A DNA stretch of 64,000 nt from Serratia oryzae (GCF_001976145.1 NZ_MOXD01000010.1:124201-188200), one strand, 5' to 3'. Shown: positions 1 to 10,917, counted from the stretch's first letter. A program made the numbers and translations. The notes: generated from the letters alone by a model not told the origin.

Positions 1-281
<281 letters not shown>

Positions 282-315
282 TTAATTGTTTGTCCGGCGG
301 GTCAGACGTCATTTT

Positions 316-515
316 TATACCCTTCGTCTTTCACCTTGCAGCGTTGTTGGCTTCACTCGCTCACCCCAGTCACTTACTTGTGTAAGCTCCTCGGGATTAT
401 AAGCCTCATGACTGAGGCTCCCCCTTCGGGCCAGCGCTAGCGCTGTTCAAATCGGTCAGCAACCGATTTGCCACGAACTTGCCGCCTAGCTGCAACGTGA
501 AATCCATTGGGTATA
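316..515. repeat. MITE-like intergenic repeat with terminal inverted repeats
   Basis: A 200-base non-coding block between aceF and lpdA. Its ends are imperfect inverted repeats: the left end reads TATACCCTTCGTCTTTCAC followed by TTGCAGC, and the complement of the right end reads TATACCCAATGGATTTCAC followed by TTGCAGC. Internal smaller palindromes are visible around 412-445. This is the organisation of small non-autonomous palindromic elements (ERIC-like) common in intergenic regions of Yersinia and Serratia. Being in the operon, it would be transcribed and could fold into a long hairpin affecting lpdA read-through. Family assignment is from memory of such repeats. Confidence 0.7.
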
Positions 516-676
516 TTATTAATCAATCTCATAACGCCCTTCATCCACCGGGACGCTTACACCGCGAGCAGTTTACAGAATTGTTAATAGTCTGCAAAGC
601 GCGTTCAGGTGACCCGTGTCTCAACAATTCTGTCGAGTCATGCAACAACCCGACAAAACCGGTAGTAGGATTGACA

Positions 677-697
677 GGGGCGCTACCAGAGCACCCC
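677..697 (-). terminator. Hairpin just after aceF
   Basis: Immediately downstream of the aceF stop codon the transcript can form a seven-pair stem (GGGGTGC with GCGCCCC, one G-U pair, seven-base loop). No strong U-run follows, so it may be a 3' end or processing structure rather than an efficient terminator. Confidence 0.4.
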
Positions 698-704
698 TAA
701 ACAG

Positions 705-2570
705 TTACATCACCAGACGGCGGATATCAGCCAGCATATTGTTGATAATGGTGATAAAGCGCGCACCATCAGCACCGTCAATCACACGGTGGTCGAAGGA
801 GAGCGACATCGGCATCATCAGACGCGGCGTGAACTCCTTACCGTTCCAGACCGGCTCGATAGCAGACTTGGAAACGCCCAAGATCGCCACTTCCGGTGCG
901 TTAACGATCGGTGCAAAATGGGTTGTCCCGATCCCACCCAGGCTGGAGATGGTAAAGCAACCGCCCTGCATTTCGCCTGCGGTCAGCTTGCCGTCACGCG
1001 CTTTTTTGGAGATCGTCATCAGTTCGCGCGACAGCTCGGTGATGCTCTTCTTGTTCACATCTTTGAACACCGGAACCACCAGACCATTTGGCGTATCAAC
1101 CGCCACGCCGATGTTGATGTATTTTTTCAGCGTCAGCTTCTGGCCATCTTCAGACAGCGAGCTGTTGAAGCGCGGCATCTGCTCCAAAGCGGCAGCAACG
1201 GCTTTCATGATGAACACCACCGGGGTGAACTTCACGTCCAGCTTACGCTTGGCGGCTTCTTCGTTCTGCTGCTTACGGAACGCTTCCAGATCGGTGATAT
1301 CCGTTTTGTCGAAGTGAGTCACGTGCGGGATCATCACCCAGTTACGGCTCAGGTTGGCACCCGAGATTTTCTGGATGCGGCCCATTTCGACTTCTTCGAT
1401 CTCACCAAACTTGCTGAAGTCCACCTTCGGCCATGGCAGCATGCCCGGCAGACCACCGCCGGTTGCCGCAGGAGCAGCTTCGGCACGTTTAACCGCGTCT
1501 TTCACATAAGCCTGAACGTCTTCGCGCAGGATACGGCCTTTACGACCGGTACCTTTCACTTTCGCCAGGTTTACGCCGAATTCACGCGCCAGGCGGCGAA
1601 TGACCGGTGTAGCGTGAACGTAAGCATCGTTCTCAGCGAACTCGTTCTTGCCTGCGGCAGCGGCCGGAGCTGCGGCCGGTGCCTCCTGCTTGGCCGGAGC
1701 CGGTGCAGCCTCTGCTTTTGGCGCTGGAGCGGCGGCAGGTGCTGCCCCTTCTACTTCAAACACCATAATCAGTGAGCCGGTTTTCACCTTAGCGCCAGTG
1801 CTGATTTTGATCTCTTTCACGGTACCCGCGAAAGGTGCCGGCACTTCCATCGAAGCCTTGTCGCCTTCAACGGTGATCAGCGACTGCTCAGCGGCAACTT
1901 TGTCGCCCACTTTCACCATCACTTCGGTCACTTCAACTTCGTCGCCACCGATATCTGGCACTTCAACGTTTTTAACTGCGCTGGCGGCCGGTGCAGCGGC
2001 AGGCGCTGCTGATGCTGCCACAGCCACCGGGGCCGAGCCAGCCACGTCGAACACCATGATCAGCGAGCCGGTTTTCACTTTAGCGCCGGTGTTGATTTTG
2101 ATCTCTTTCACGGTACCGGCGAACGGCGCTGGCACTTCCATAGAGGCTTTATCGCCCTCGACGGTGATCAGCGACTGCTCGGCAGCAACGGTATCGCCGA
2201 CTTTCACCAGGATCTCGGTGACTTCAACTTCGTCAGCACCGATATCCGGTACGGCAACGTCTTTGGCGGCGCTGGCGGCAGCGGCTACCGGAGCCGCCGC
2301 AGGTTTTTCTTCTGCCTTGGCCGCCGGTGCTGCTGCACCTTCTGCTTCAAAAATCATCAGCAGCTTGCCGGTTTCGGTTTTATCACCCACGGCAACCTTG
2401 ATCTCTTTCACCACACCCGCCTGCGGGGATGGCACTTCCATAGAGGCCTTGTCGCCTTCCACGGTGATCAGCGATTGCTCAACGGCCACTTTATCGCCAA
2501 CCTTCACCAGGATCTCGGTGATTTCAACTTCGTCTGCACCGATGTCCGGCACTTTGATTTCGATAGACAT
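705..2570 (-). CDS. aceF: Pyruvate dehydrogenase E2, dihydrolipoamide acetyltransferase
   Basis: Core acetyltransferase of the pyruvate dehydrogenase complex; it transfers acetyl from lipoyl-lysine to CoA. The 621 residues show three tandem lipoyl domains (about 1-75, 107-180, 207-280), each with the lipoylation motif [11 protein letters not shown]. Ala/Pro-rich linkers separate them. A peripheral-subunit-binding domain follows near 325-360 ([13 protein letters not shown]) and the catalytic domain ends with [13 protein letters not shown]. Length is close to E. coli AceF (630). The start lies 12 bases after the aceE stop, consistent with one operon. The three lipoyl repeats are highly similar at DNA level. 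Confidence 0.97.
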   Translation of the reverse strand: MSIEIKVPDIGADEVEITEILVKVGDKVAVEQSLITVEGDKASMEVPSPQAGVVKEIKVAVGDKTETGKLLMIFEAEGAAAPAAKAEEKPAAAPVAAAASAAKDVAVPDIGADEVEVTEILVKVGDTVAAEQSLITVEGDKASMEVPAPFAGTVKEIKINTGAKVKTGSLIMVFDVAGSAPVAVAASAAPAAAPAASAVKNVEVPDIGGDEVEVTEVMVKVGDKVAAEQSLITVEGDKASMEVPAPFAGTVKEIKISTGAKVKTGSLIMVFEVEGAAPAAAPAPKAEAAPAPAKQEAPAAAPAAAAGKNEFAENDAYVHATPVIRRLAREFGVNLAKVKGTGRKGRILREDVQAYVKDAVKRAEAAPAATGGGLPGMLPWPKVDFSKFGEIEEVEMGRIQKISGANLSRNWVMIPHVTHFDKTDITDLEAFRKQQNEEAAKRKLDVKFTPVVFIMKAVAAALEQMPRFNSSLSEDGQKLTLKKYINIGVAVDTPNGLVVPVFKDVNKKSITELSRELMTISKKARDGKLTAGEMQGGCFTISSLGGIGTTHFAPIVNAPEVAILGVSKSAIEPVWNGKEFTPRLMMPMSLSFDHRVIDGADGARFITIINNMLADIRRLVM

Positions 2571-2582
2571 TCTATTTACCTC

Positions 2583-5246
2583 TTATGCCAGACGTGGGTT
2601 GACTTTTTCTGGGTTGATGCCGAATTTCTTAATTGCATCAGCGACCACAGAAGCGTCAATCTCACCGCGTTTAGCCAGTTCGCCCAGTGCAGCAACCACC
2701 ACGTAAGAAGCATCAACTTCAAAGTGGTGACGCAGATTTTCGCGGCTGTCAGAACGGCCGAAACCGTCAGTGCCCAGAACGCGATAATCGCTGGCAGGAA
2801 CGTAAGTGCGAACCTGTTCTGCGAACAGCTTCATGTAGTCGGTAGACGCCACCGCTGGCGCATCGTTCATCACCTGAGCGATGTAAGGCACGCGCGGAGT
2901 TTCGGTTGGGTGCAGCATGTTCCAACGCTCACAGTCCTGGCCATCACGCGCCAGTTCGGTGAAGGAAGTCACGCTGTAGGTGTCAGAACCCACGCCGTAG
3001 TCTTTCGCCAGGATCTGCGCTGCTTCACGCACATGACGCAGAATCGCACCGGAACCCAGCAACTGCACTTTACCTTTGCTACCCGCCAAGGTTTCCAGCT
3101 TGTAGATACCTTTACGGATACCCTCTTCTGCGCCCTGCGGCATCGCTGGCATATGGTAGTTTTCGTTCAGCGTGGTCAGGTAGTAGTAGACGTTTTCCTG
3201 CGCGTCGCCGTACATACGCACCAGGCCGTCATGCATGATCACCGCCACTTCATAGGCATAAGCCGGATCGTAGGAGATACAGTTAGGAATAGTCAGCGAC
3301 TGAATGTGGCTGTGGCCATCTTCGTGCTGCAGACCTTCGCCGTTCAGGGTAGTACGGCCTGAAGTCCCACCGATCAGGAAGCCGCGCGCCTGTTGGTCAC
3401 CGGCTAACCAGCACAGATCGCCGATACGCTGGAACCCGAACATCGAGTAATAGATGTAGAACGGGATCATTGGCAGATCGTTGGTGCTGTAGGAAGTCGC
3501 TGCCGCCAGCCAGGAAGAGGCCGCGCCCAGTTCGTTGATCCCTTCCTGCAGGATCTGACCTTTTTCGTCTTCTTTGTAGTACGCCACCTGCTCACGATCC
3601 TGCGGGGTGTACTGCTGGCCGTTCGGGCTGTAGATGCCGATCTGGCGGAACAGGCCTTCCATCCCGAAGGTACGCGCTTCGTCGGCGATGATGGGCACCA
3701 GACGATCTTTGATCGACGGGTTCTTCAGCATCACGTTCAGGGCACGCACGAAGGCGATGGTGGTAGAGATTTCTTTGTTCTGCTCTTCCAACAGGGAGTT
3801 GAAGTCAGACAGCGCTGGCATTTCCAGCTTCTGGGTGAACGCAGGCAGGCGGCTTGGCACATAGCCGTGCAGCGCCTGACGGCGTTCGTGCAGATACTTG
3901 TATTCTTCGGAGTCTTTATCGAAGGTGATAAATGGCAGTTTTTCGATATCAGCATCAGCAACCGGCACATTGAAACGATCGCGGAAGTGGTGAACCCCTT
4001 CCATGTTCATTTTCTTCACCTGGTGAGCGATGTTTTTACCTTCCGCCGTTTCACCCATGCCGTAACCTTTGATGGTATGAGCCAGAATGACGGTGGCTTT
4101 ACCTTTGGTTTCGCGCGCTTTTTTCAGTGCAGCATAGATCTTCTTCGGATCGTGGCCACCACGGTTCAGTGCCCAGATCTCGTCGTCGGTCATGTCTTTC
4201 ACCAACGCAGCGGTTTCCGGGTAGCGACCGAAGAAGTGCTCACGCACGTAAGCGCCGTCTTTGGATTTGAAGGTCTGATAGTCGCCGTCCAACGTTTCGC
4301 CCATCAGTTGCACCAGCTTACCGCTGGTGTCTTTACGCAGCAGTTCATCCCAACGGCCACCCCAGATCACTTTCAGCACTTGCCAGCCAGCACCGGCGAA
4401 GATGCCTTCCAGCTCGTTGATGATCTTGCCATTACCGGTAACCGGGCCGTCCAGGCGCTGCAGGTTACAGTTGATGACGAATACCAGGTTGTCCAGCTTC
4501 TCGCGGGTCGCGATAGTGATCGCCCCTTTGGATTCCGGCTCGTCCATCTCGCCGTCGCCCAGGAAGGCATAAACGGTTTGGCCAGAGGTGTCTTTCAGGC
4601 CACGGTGCTCCAGATACTTGAGGAATTTAGCCTGATAGATGGCGCTGATTGGGCCCAGACCCATGGAAACGGTCGGGAACTGCCAGAATTCTGGCATCAG
4701 CTTTGGATGCGGATAAGAAGACAGGCCTTTGCCATGCACTTCCTGGCGGAAGTTATTCATTTGCTCTTCGGTCAGGCGGCCTTCAAGGAAGGCACGTGCA
4801 TAAACGCCCGGAGAGATGTGGCCCTGGAAGTACACCAGATCGCCGCCGTCTTTCTCGTTGCGCGCACGGAAGAAGTGGTTAAAGCAGACTTCATAGAAGG
4901 TCGCGGAAGACTGGAAAGAAGCCATGTGGCCGCCCAGTTCCAGATCTTTTTTGGAGGCACGCAGAACGGTCATTACGGCGTTCCAGCGGATCGCTGAACG
5001 AATGCGGCGTTCCAGATCCAGGTTACCCGGGTATTCAGGTTCGTCTTCTACCGCGATGGTGTTGACATAGTGGTTGGCTGCCGAGCCTGCCGCAACCTTC
5101 ACGCCGCCTTTGCGCGCTTCTCCCAGCACCTGATCAATCAGAAACTGAGCTCGCTCAACACCCTCTTCACGGATGACCGATTCGATCGCCTGCAGCCAGT
5201 CGCGGGTTTCGATCGGATCCACGTCATTGTTTAAACGTTCTGACAT
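2583..5246 (-). CDS. aceE: Pyruvate dehydrogenase E1 component
   Basis: Thiamine-diphosphate-dependent decarboxylase that converts pyruvate to acetyl groups on AceF lipoyl domains. The 887-residue product matches the E. coli length exactly when started at MSERLNNDVDP. The longer reading frame upstream lacks support. The ThDP motif begins GDGEMDEPESKGAI and ends at NCNLQRLDGPV, around residues 230-265. It is first gene of the aceEF(-lpdA) operon, with pdhR upstream on the same strand. The 5' leader holds a long inverted repeat (separate entry). Confidence 0.97.
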   Translation of the reverse strand: MSERLNNDVDPIETRDWLQAIESVIREEGVERAQFLIDQVLGEARKGGVKVAAGSAANHYVNTIAVEDEPEYPGNLDLERRIRSAIRWNAVMTVLRASKKDLELGGHMASFQSSATFYEVCFNHFFRARNEKDGGDLVYFQGHISPGVYARAFLEGRLTEEQMNNFRQEVHGKGLSSYPHPKLMPEFWQFPTVSMGLGPISAIYQAKFLKYLEHRGLKDTSGQTVYAFLGDGEMDEPESKGAITIATREKLDNLVFVINCNLQRLDGPVTGNGKIINELEGIFAGAGWQVLKVIWGGRWDELLRKDTSGKLVQLMGETLDGDYQTFKSKDGAYVREHFFGRYPETAALVKDMTDDEIWALNRGGHDPKKIYAALKKARETKGKATVILAHTIKGYGMGETAEGKNIAHQVKKMNMEGVHHFRDRFNVPVADADIEKLPFITFDKDSEEYKYLHERRQALHGYVPSRLPAFTQKLEMPALSDFNSLLEEQNKEISTTIAFVRALNVMLKNPSIKDRLVPIIADEARTFGMEGLFRQIGIYSPNGQQYTPQDREQVAYYKEDEKGQILQEGINELGAASSWLAAATSYSTNDLPMIPFYIYYSMFGFQRIGDLCWLAGDQQARGFLIGGTSGRTTLNGEGLQHEDGHSHIQSLTIPNCISYDPAYAYEVAVIMHDGLVRMYGDAQENVYYYLTTLNENYHMPAMPQGAEEGIRKGIYKLETLAGSKGKVQLLGSGAILRHVREAAQILAKDYGVGSDTYSVTSFTELARDGQDCERWNMLHPTETPRVPYIAQVMNDAPAVASTDYMKLFAEQVRTYVPASDYRVLGTDGFGRSDSRENLRHHFEVDASYVVVAALGELAKRGEIDASVVADAIKKFGINPEKVNPRLA

Positions 5247-5280
5247 GGTGGTATTCCTTATCTGTCTAATGGTTTGTTTG

Positions 5281-5327
5281 GAGCCTGTCTTCCTGCGTTC
5301 TGCAGCAAAACACACGAAGACAGGCTC
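5281..5327. repeat. Perfect 12-bp inverted repeat in the aceE leader
   Basis: GAGCCTGTCTTC at 5281-5292 is perfectly inverted as GAAGACAGGCTC at 5316-5327, with a 23-base loop. It lies 35 bases upstream of the aceE start. In the transcript it could form a stable stem separating pdhR from aceE. It could terminate, stabilise or process the mRNA; there is no U-tract on the aceE strand, so termination is unlikely. Confidence 0.6.
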
Positions 5328-5377
5328 ATCAGTTTAGTTGCCGCTTAAGTACTTAACTAAGTACCACGAGCTTTATC

Positions 5378-5404
5378 TCGGCAGACTGGTGTTACCCTGC
5401 CGAG
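5378..5404 (-). promoter_or_regulatory. Hairpin with a weak PdhR-like core between pdhR and aceE
   Basis: CTCGGCAG and CTGCCGAG form an eight-pair palindrome just downstream of the pdhR stop. The loop contains CTGGTGTTACC, partly matching the PdhR core GGTnnnACC. It may be only a 3' end hairpin; operator function is a guess. Confidence 0.3.
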
Positions 5405-5412
5405 AACCACTC

Positions 5413-6177
5413 TTAATCTTTACGTTGCTGGAGCCGCCGAAGCGATCTCTCGCGCCGGGTATGTTCTCTGCTGAGATCCAGCAAAACTTCCTCGATAAAC
5501 GCCAAATGGCGGTGCGAGGCTTCACGGGCCTTTTCCGGCTCGCGTGCCACAATCGCCTCAAAAATCCCGGCGCGATGGCTGCTCACCGTTGCCAACATCT
5601 CACGGCGCGAGTAGAGCAATTCAAAGTTCTGACGCACGTTCTGTTCCAGCATCGGCCCCATACAGCGCAGCAGGTGCAGTAACACAACGTTATGGGCAGC
5701 TTCGGTCACGGCGATTTGATACTGCATGACCGCATCGGCTTCGGCGTCGAGATCGCCGCTGTCCTGAGCCTGCTGAATCACATGGTGACAATCGCGAATG
5801 CGCGCCAGATCTTCGTCGGTGCCGCGCAGCGCTGCGTAATAGGCGGCGATACCTTCAAGGGCATGACGGGTTTCGAGCAGATCGAATTGTGATTCTGGAT
5901 GGTCAGCCAGCAGTTCAGCCAGCGGATCGCTGAAGCTCTGCCACAGATTAGTTTGTACAAAGGTGCCGCCGCCCTGACGGCGTAAGAGCAGCCCTTTAGC
6001 TTCAAGGCGCTGAATCGCCTCTCTCAGAGAAGGGCGGGAAACATCAAATTGTTTCGCCAGTTCGCGCTCCGGAGGCAATTTTTCACCTGGATGCAACGTC
6101 CCCTCAAGGATCAGATATTCAAGCTGCTGCTCGATGACGTCTGACAACTTGGGTTGGCGGATTTTGCTGTAGGCCAT
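5413..6177 (-). CDS. pdhR: Pyruvate-sensing transcriptional repressor PdhR
   Basis: GntR/FadR-type regulator that represses the pdhR-aceEF-lpdA operon until pyruvate binds. Starting at [11 protein letters not shown] gives 254 residues, identical in length and nearly identical in sequence to E. coli PdhR. An 18-residue longer frame was discarded. A winged-helix domain occupies about residues 10-75 ([20 protein letters not shown]) and an FCD effector-binding domain the rest. Two PdhR-type palindromes lie upstream, supporting autoregulation of the whole operon. Confidence 0.97.
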   Translation of the reverse strand: MAYSKIRQPKLSDVIEQQLEYLILEGTLHPGEKLPPERELAKQFDVSRPSLREAIQRLEAKGLLLRRQGGGTFVQTNLWQSFSDPLAELLADHPESQFDLLETRHALEGIAAYYAALRGTDEDLARIRDCHHVIQQAQDSGDLDAEADAVMQYQIAVTEAAHNVVLLHLLRCMGPMLEQNVRQNFELLYSRREMLATVSSHRAGIFEAIVAREPEKAREASHRHLAFIEEVLLDLSREHTRRERSLRRLQQRKD

Positions 6178-6210
6178 GAGTGATTTCTTCTCTGCGAATG
6201 GCGCGTAGTC

Positions 6211-6227
6211 AATTGGTAATACCAATT
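6211..6227. promoter_or_regulatory. PdhR operator 1
   Basis: AATTGGTAATACCAATT is a perfect 17-base palindrome with the PdhR core TTGGTnnnACCAA. It lies 34 bases upstream of the pdhR start, where a repressor would block transcription or overlap the start site. Confidence 0.85.
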
Positions 6228-6353
6228 TCAAAAACGTGACGGTAAAGTAACAAAGTATTCACCTGCTGTCCATATCGGCCTTGATTGAAATCATAGTTTC
6301 CCGCACATTTTAACAACTCAGACCATAGGCCGTCGCAAGCTGATAACGCTGTC

Positions 6354-6367
6354 TTGGTAATACCATT
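6354..6367. promoter_or_regulatory. PdhR operator 2
   Basis: TTGGTAATACCATT repeats the central part of operator 1 some 140 bases further upstream in the pdhR-aroP divergent region (6178-6786). It could serve a second promoter or allow repressor looping. No gene is convincing in the rest of this 609-base gap. Confidence 0.6.
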
Positions 6368-6786
6368 TACGAGGTAGATAGCGGATTTAACGTTTATGAA
6401 ACGTTTGGTTAGGGATATTGTGTCCCCTCGCCAGGCGGTTATCCGACGATAGCCGGGCAATAAAGCCTAGCCACTTTCAATGGCGGCTGTTCGCTCATTA
6501 TTTCGGCAGAGGAAATGTGTATTTTTGCGCATTCTGTGATTTATTGCTTACTTCATGCACAAAGTTCCTTCTCTTGTCACACAACCCGCATTTTGTTGCC
6601 TAAACTGCTGCAATCTTAATCATTCATACAATAAAGCAGGTGCAAACTTTTTCGCTTAACATTATTCTTTGCCGAGCGGTAGCGGCCACGCGTAATTAAT
6701 CCCCACAAGACCGTAAACAAAATATAACACATATCGTAATCACAGCTTTACAGCTGTGAAGTTATGCACCAACAGAGGGTTTATTG

Positions 6787-8163
6787 ATGGATGGTCAACA
6801 ACATGGCGATCAGCTAAAGCGCGGCCTGAAAAACCGCCATATTCAGCTGATTGCCTTAGGTGGCGCTATCGGTACCGGGCTATTCCTCGGTATCGCTCAA
6901 ACAATAAAAATGGCCGGTCCGTCGGTCATTCTTGGCTATGCGATTGGTGGTTTTATTGCCTTCTTGATCATGCGTCAGCTGGGTGAAATGGTCGTGGAAG
7001 AGCCGGTTGCCGGTTCCTTCAGCCACTTTGCCTATAAATACTGGGGGAGTTTTGCCGGTTTCGCATCAGGCTGGAACTATTGGGTGCTGTATGTGCTGGT
7101 CGCGATGGCAGAACTGACCGCCGTCGGCATTTATGTGCAGTACTGGTGGCCAGAAATCCCGACCTGGGTTTCTGCCGCGGTATTTTTCCTCGCCATTAAC
7201 GCCATTAATCTGTCCAACGTAAAAGTGTATGGCGAGATGGAATTCTGGTTTGCCATCATCAAAGTGATCGCCATCATCGGTATGATCGTGTTTGGCGCCT
7301 ACCTGCTGTTCAGCGGCCTGGGCGGGCCAGAAGCCAGCATCACCAACCTGTGGGCACAAGGCGGGTTCTTCCCGAATGGCACCATGGGGCTGCTGATGGC
7401 GATGGCGGTGATCATGTTCTCCTTCGGCGGACTGGAGCTGGTGGGTATCACCGCCGCCGAAGCCGATCACCCGGAAACCAGCATCCCAAAAGCCACTAAC
7501 CAGGTGATTTACCGTATTCTGCTGTTTTATATCGGTTCCCTGACCATTCTGCTGTCACTCTACCCGTGGGGCAAAGTGGTTGAAGGCGGCAGTCCGTTTG
7601 TGCTGATCTTCCATGCGTTGAACAGCAACCTGGTAGCCACCGTACTGAACATCGTGGTGCTGACGGCGGCGCTGTCGGTGTACAACAGCTGCGTTTACTG
7701 CAACAGCCGCATGCTGTACGGCCTGGCAAAACAGGGCAATGGCCCGAAAGCCTTGTTGAAAGTAGATGGCCGCGGTGTTCCCGTGATTGCGATTGGCCTC
7801 TCTTCGCTGGCCACCGCGCTGTGTGTGCTGATTAACTACCTGATCCCAGGCCGTGCCTTCGAACTGCTGATGGCGCTGGTGGTTTCTGCTCTGGTGATCA
7901 ACTGGGCGATGATCAGCCTGGCACACTTGAAATTCCGCGCAGCCAAAAACCGTGAAGGGGTACAGCCGAAGTTCAAAGCCTTCTGGTATCCGTTCAGCAA
8001 CTATCTGTGTCTGGCATTTTTGGCTGGGATTCTGGTGATCATGTACTTTACGCCGGGCATCCAGATTTCCGTCTTGTTGATCCCGGTCTGGGTTGCCATT
8101 CTTGGTATCGGTTACGTTGTCAAACAGCATAGCCAACGGGCATCAAGCACAACAGTGCGCTGA
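6787..8163 (+). CDS. aroP: Aromatic amino acid permease AroP
   Basis: Inner-membrane APC-superfamily proton symporter for phenylalanine, tyrosine and tryptophan. 458 residues with about 12 hydrophobic segments. The first contains the substrate-binding GGAIGTGLFLG loop, and HFAYKYWGSFAGFASGWNYW is near-identical to E. coli AroP. The ATG at 6787 follows AGAGG with an eight-base spacer; a TTG one codon earlier is less likely. It is divergent from pdhR, as in E. coli. The closely related PheP cannot be fully excluded, but the N-terminus (MDGQQHGDQLKRGLKNRHIQ) matches AroP. Confidence 0.92.
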   Translation: MDGQQHGDQLKRGLKNRHIQLIALGGAIGTGLFLGIAQTIKMAGPSVILGYAIGGFIAFLIMRQLGEMVVEEPVAGSFSHFAYKYWGSFAGFASGWNYWVLYVLVAMAELTAVGIYVQYWWPEIPTWVSAAVFFLAINAINLSNVKVYGEMEFWFAIIKVIAIIGMIVFGAYLLFSGLGGPEASITNLWAQGGFFPNGTMGLLMAMAVIMFSFGGLELVGITAAEADHPETSIPKATNQVIYRILLFYIGSLTILLSLYPWGKVVEGGSPFVLIFHALNSNLVATVLNIVVLTAALSVYNSCVYCNSRMLYGLAKQGNGPKALLKVDGRGVPVIAIGLSSLATALCVLINYLIPGRAFELLMALVVSALVINWAMISLAHLKFRAAKNREGVQPKFKAFWYPFSNYLCLAFLAGILVIMYFTPGIQISVLLIPVWVAILGIGYVVKQHSQRASSTTVR

Positions 8164-8178
8164 GCTCGCCATCATTTA

Positions 8179-8210
8179 ACAGGCTCGCACTCGCGAGCCT
8201 GTTTCCTTCT
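8179..8210 (+). terminator. Rho-independent terminator after aroP
   Basis: ACAGGCTCGC and GCGAGCCTGT form a ten-pair stem with a short loop, followed by TTTCCTTCT. Located 16 bases after the aroP stop. Confidence 0.75.
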
Positions 8211-8251
8211 CTTGGCGTTACCGCCTTTTCCTTTATTAATAGAATATGGCT

Positions 8252-8905
8252 CTATTTGATTAAACGATTTTTGATCACTTTCTTGCCATCAACCGAAAAC
8301 TCAGCATAACCACTCTCCTTTATGTCATTAACGGCAAGACGCCCCGCGACATCAACACGCAATTGGTGTTTATTACTAAAGGTTCCTGGTGAGCTTAAAC
8401 GTACACCGGTCCAGGCAAATTTTGAGTAATGTGCACTCAAATTTTTCTCCTGACTCTCCATGAACGCAGGAAGGGGCGAGAGATTGATCTTATCAAGAGC
8501 AATCAAATAATTATTTAAATCGAATTTTGATGAGTCGCCGCTCACGCGGATCTCCACCTGAAGAGGTTTTTTAAACTCGCCAGTTCTGGTATCCATGCTC
8601 ATACTCAACAATCTCTTCGAGTTTTCCGGGTTCTGATAAGAGACGGTACAAGTTGTCATCACACCTTGTGGCCTATTAGCACTACGAGGATCGATTTCAC
8701 TGCCAGAAGCAAAAAACGAGCTTATCGTTGAAACTTTTGTCTCTTCGCCAAGTTTTTCTTTAATCTTTTTAAAACAAATATCTGCCCCATCTGACAGCGA
8801 ATACTTATAAATTTTTACTGCATCATTAGCATACAAAGGGGAATGCACTAACATTGTCATCCCTATAATGACCGATAATACGTTCAATTTAGCCGATATC
8901 TTCAT
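8252..8905 (-). CDS. Secreted protein of unknown function
   Basis: 217 residues starting at MKISAKLNVLSVI, where GAGGTTTTTC precedes the ATG. An N-terminal signal peptide ends around LYAND. The mature part has two cysteines (ICFKK and TTCTVSY) and no transmembrane segment, so it is probably periplasmic. No family is recognised. Lower GC than its neighbours and a lone position between aroP and the fumarase gene suggest a lineage-specific acquisition. Convergent with aroP. Confidence 0.75.
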   Translation of the reverse strand: MKISAKLNVLSVIIGMTMLVHSPLYANDAVKIYKYSLSDGADICFKKIKEKLGEETKVSTISSFFASGSEIDPRSANRPQGVMTTCTVSYQNPENSKRLLSMSMDTRTGEFKKPLQVEIRVSGDSSKFDLNNYLIALDKINLSPLPAFMESQEKNLSAHYSKFAWTGVRLSSPGTFSNKHQLRVDVAGRLAVNDIKESGYAEFSVDGKKVIKNRLIK

Positions 8906-9237
8906 GAAAAACCTCGCAAAAAAACAGAAAGTAAAATTTTGAGCCGCCAAGCGGGTCTTAAGCAGAAACCCTAACCATTTTGGGAATGGCTATGAATATA
9001 CCGTTTACTTCAGTTCTTTTTCATATGTACGCTCAAAGAATCATGAGATATACATGCCAGCATATTATTTTTATTTCAGTGGCAAACGCAAGAAGATGTA
9101 TTTATATATTTTATTTCCACAGTTATATAAACAAAAATAATCAGATAAAAAGATATTTTATTCTACTTAATAAATGTGAAAGGTGATTATTAATTTAGAT
9201 AGATAGTAGGGGCGAATATGCGTTATAACGGTTTATA
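8906..9237. other. AT-rich gene-free stretch
   Basis: About 330 AT-rich bases between the secreted-protein gene and the fumarase terminator. A 68-codon plus-strand frame here has no ribosome-binding site and unconvincing composition. Promoter sequences for the secreted-protein gene presumably lie in it, but none stands out. Confidence 0.5.
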
Positions 9238-9256
9238 GCCCCCTTTTCAGGGGGCC
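9238..9256 (-). terminator. Terminator-like hairpin after the fumarase gene
   Basis: Read on the minus strand, GGCCCCC-TGAAAA-GGGGGC forms a compact stem 15 bases after the fumarase stop codon. The following sequence is U-poor, so efficiency is uncertain. Confidence 0.5.
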
Positions 9257-9270
9257 TTATCAGAAAAGAG

Positions 9271-10917
9271 TTACTTCACACAGCGTGCACACTGCGATTC
9301 CTGGATCTTCTGGAAGAAGTCATTGCCCTTATCATCCACCAGGATGAATGCCGGGAAGTCTTCCACTTCAATTTTCCAGATCGCTTCCATCCCCAGTTCA
9401 GGATATTCCACGCATTCCAGGCTCTTGATGCTCTGCTGTGCCAACACGGCGGCCGGGCCACCGATGCTGCCAAGGTAGAACCCACCGTGTTTATGGCAGG
9501 CATCGGTCACCTGCTGGCTGCGGTTGCCTTTGGCCAGCATGATCATGCTGCCGCCGTGCGACTGCAGCAGATCGACGTATGAATCCATACGGCCGGCGGT
9601 GGTTGGCCCCAACGAACCGGAAGCATAGCCCTCTGGGGTTTTGGCCGGGCCCGCGTAGTAGATCGGGTGATCTTTCACGTATTGTGGCAAACCTTCACCG
9701 CGATCCAGGCGCTCTTTCAGTTTGGCGTGCGCAATGTCGCGCCCGACGATGATGGTTCCGCTCAGGGAAAGACGGGTCGAGACCGGATACTGCGACAGTT
9801 GCTTCAGGATTTCTGCCATCGGGCGGTTAAGATCGACCTTGATCGCTTCACCTTCACCGGCCTGACGCAGCTCCTGCGGAATGAATTTGCCTGGGTTATG
9901 TTCCAATTTTTCCAGCCAGATCCCTTCACGGTTGATCTTGCCTTTGATATTACGGTCGGCCGAGCAGGACACCCCCATGCCAACCGGGCAGGATGCACCG
10001 TGACGCGGCAGGCGCACCACACGGACATCGTGCGCGAAATACTTACCACCAAACTGAGCACCCAGCCCCAGGTTTTGCGCTTCTTTCAGCAGTTCCTGTT
10101 CCAGCGCCACATCGCGGAATGCCTGACCATGTTCGTTACCTTCGGTTGGCAGGCCATCGTAGTATTTGGTCGAAGCCAGTTTCACGGTTTTCAGCGTAGC
10201 TTCCGCTGAAGTGCCGCCAATGACAAAGGCAACGTGGTACGGTGGGCACGCAGCAGTGCCAAGCGTGCGCATTTTATCCACCAGATAATCTTTCAGCTTG
10301 CCCGGCGACAGCAGCGCCTTGGTTTCCTGATACAGATAGGTCTTGTTGGCTGAACCACCGCCTTTGGCGATGCACAGGAATTTATACTCTTCGCCATCCA
10401 CGCTGTAGAGATCGATTTGCGCCGGCAGGTTGCTGCCGGTATTGACCTCTTTATACATATCCAGCGCGGCGTTTTGCGAATAACGCAGGTTGTCTTCGAT
10501 AAAGGTGTTGTACACCCCGCGCGACAGGGCTTCTTCATCCCCACCGCCGGTCCAGACACGTTGGCCTTTTTTGCCGACGATGATCGCGGTGCCGGTATCC
10601 TGGCAGGTTGGCAAAATACCCTTGGCGGCGATTTCTGAATTACGTAAAAATTGCAGCGCAACGTACTTATCGTTTTCACTGGCTTCAGGATCGCTGAGGA
10701 TATCCGCCACCTGCTGCTGATGCGCCGGGCGCAACATAAATGACGCGTCGTGGAAAGCGTGCTGGGCGAGGAGGGTCAGAGCCTGTGGGGCAACTTTGAG
10801 GATTTCCTGGCCTTCAAACTCGCCGACAGAAACGTGCTCACGGCTTAACAGATAATATTCGGTATCGTCTTTTTTCAGCGGGAACGGATCTTGATAGTGG
10901 AACGGTTTATTCGACAT
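9271..10917 (-). CDS. fumA: Class I (iron-sulfur) fumarate hydratase
   Basis: Cytosolic [4Fe-4S] fumarase interconverting fumarate and malate in the TCA cycle. Started at [12 protein letters not shown] it is 548 residues and collinear with E. coli FumA/FumB. The three cluster cysteines are visible in [15 protein letters not shown] and GASCPVGMG. An upstream in-frame extension of 28 codons has no homologous counterpart and overlaps a leader hairpin, so it was dropped. FumA and FumB cannot be told apart from sequence alone; a single-copy gene would usually be called fumA. Confidence 0.93.
   Translation of the reverse strand: MSNKPFHYQDPFPLKKDDTEYYLLSREHVSVGEFEGQEILKVAPQALTLLAQHAFHDASFMLRPAHQQQVADILSDPEASENDKYVALQFLRNSEIAAKGILPTCQDTGTAIIVGKKGQRVWTGGGDEEALSRGVYNTFIEDNLRYSQNAALDMYKEVNTGSNLPAQIDLYSVDGEEYKFLCIAKGGGSANKTYLYQETKALLSPGKLKDYLVDKMRTLGTAACPPYHVAFVIGGTSAEATLKTVKLASTKYYDGLPTEGNEHGQAFRDVALEQELLKEAQNLGLGAQFGGKYFAHDVRVVRLPRHGASCPVGMGVSCSADRNIKGKINREGIWLEKLEHNPGKFIPQELRQAGEGEAIKVDLNRPMAEILKQLSQYPVSTRLSLSGTIIVGRDIAHAKLKERLDRGEGLPQYVKDHPIYYAGPAKTPEGYASGSLGPTTAGRMDSYVDLLQSHGGSMIMLAKGNRSQQVTDACHKHGGFYLGSIGGPAAVLAQQSIKSLECVEYPELGMEAIWKIEVEDFPAFILVDDKGNDFFQKIQESQCARCVK

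Noticed and set aside
616..5000. Long plus-strand frames antisense to aceF and aceE (up to 376 codons)
   Set aside because: Composition reflects antisense of GC-biased genes; no ribosome-binding sites or known domains.
8980..9186. 68-codon plus-strand ORF
   Set aside because: No ribosome-binding site, AT-driven composition, no recognisable feature.
10293..10679. Minus-strand 128-codon frame inside the fumarase gene
   Set aside because: Same-strand overlap in another frame of a conserved gene; a shadow.
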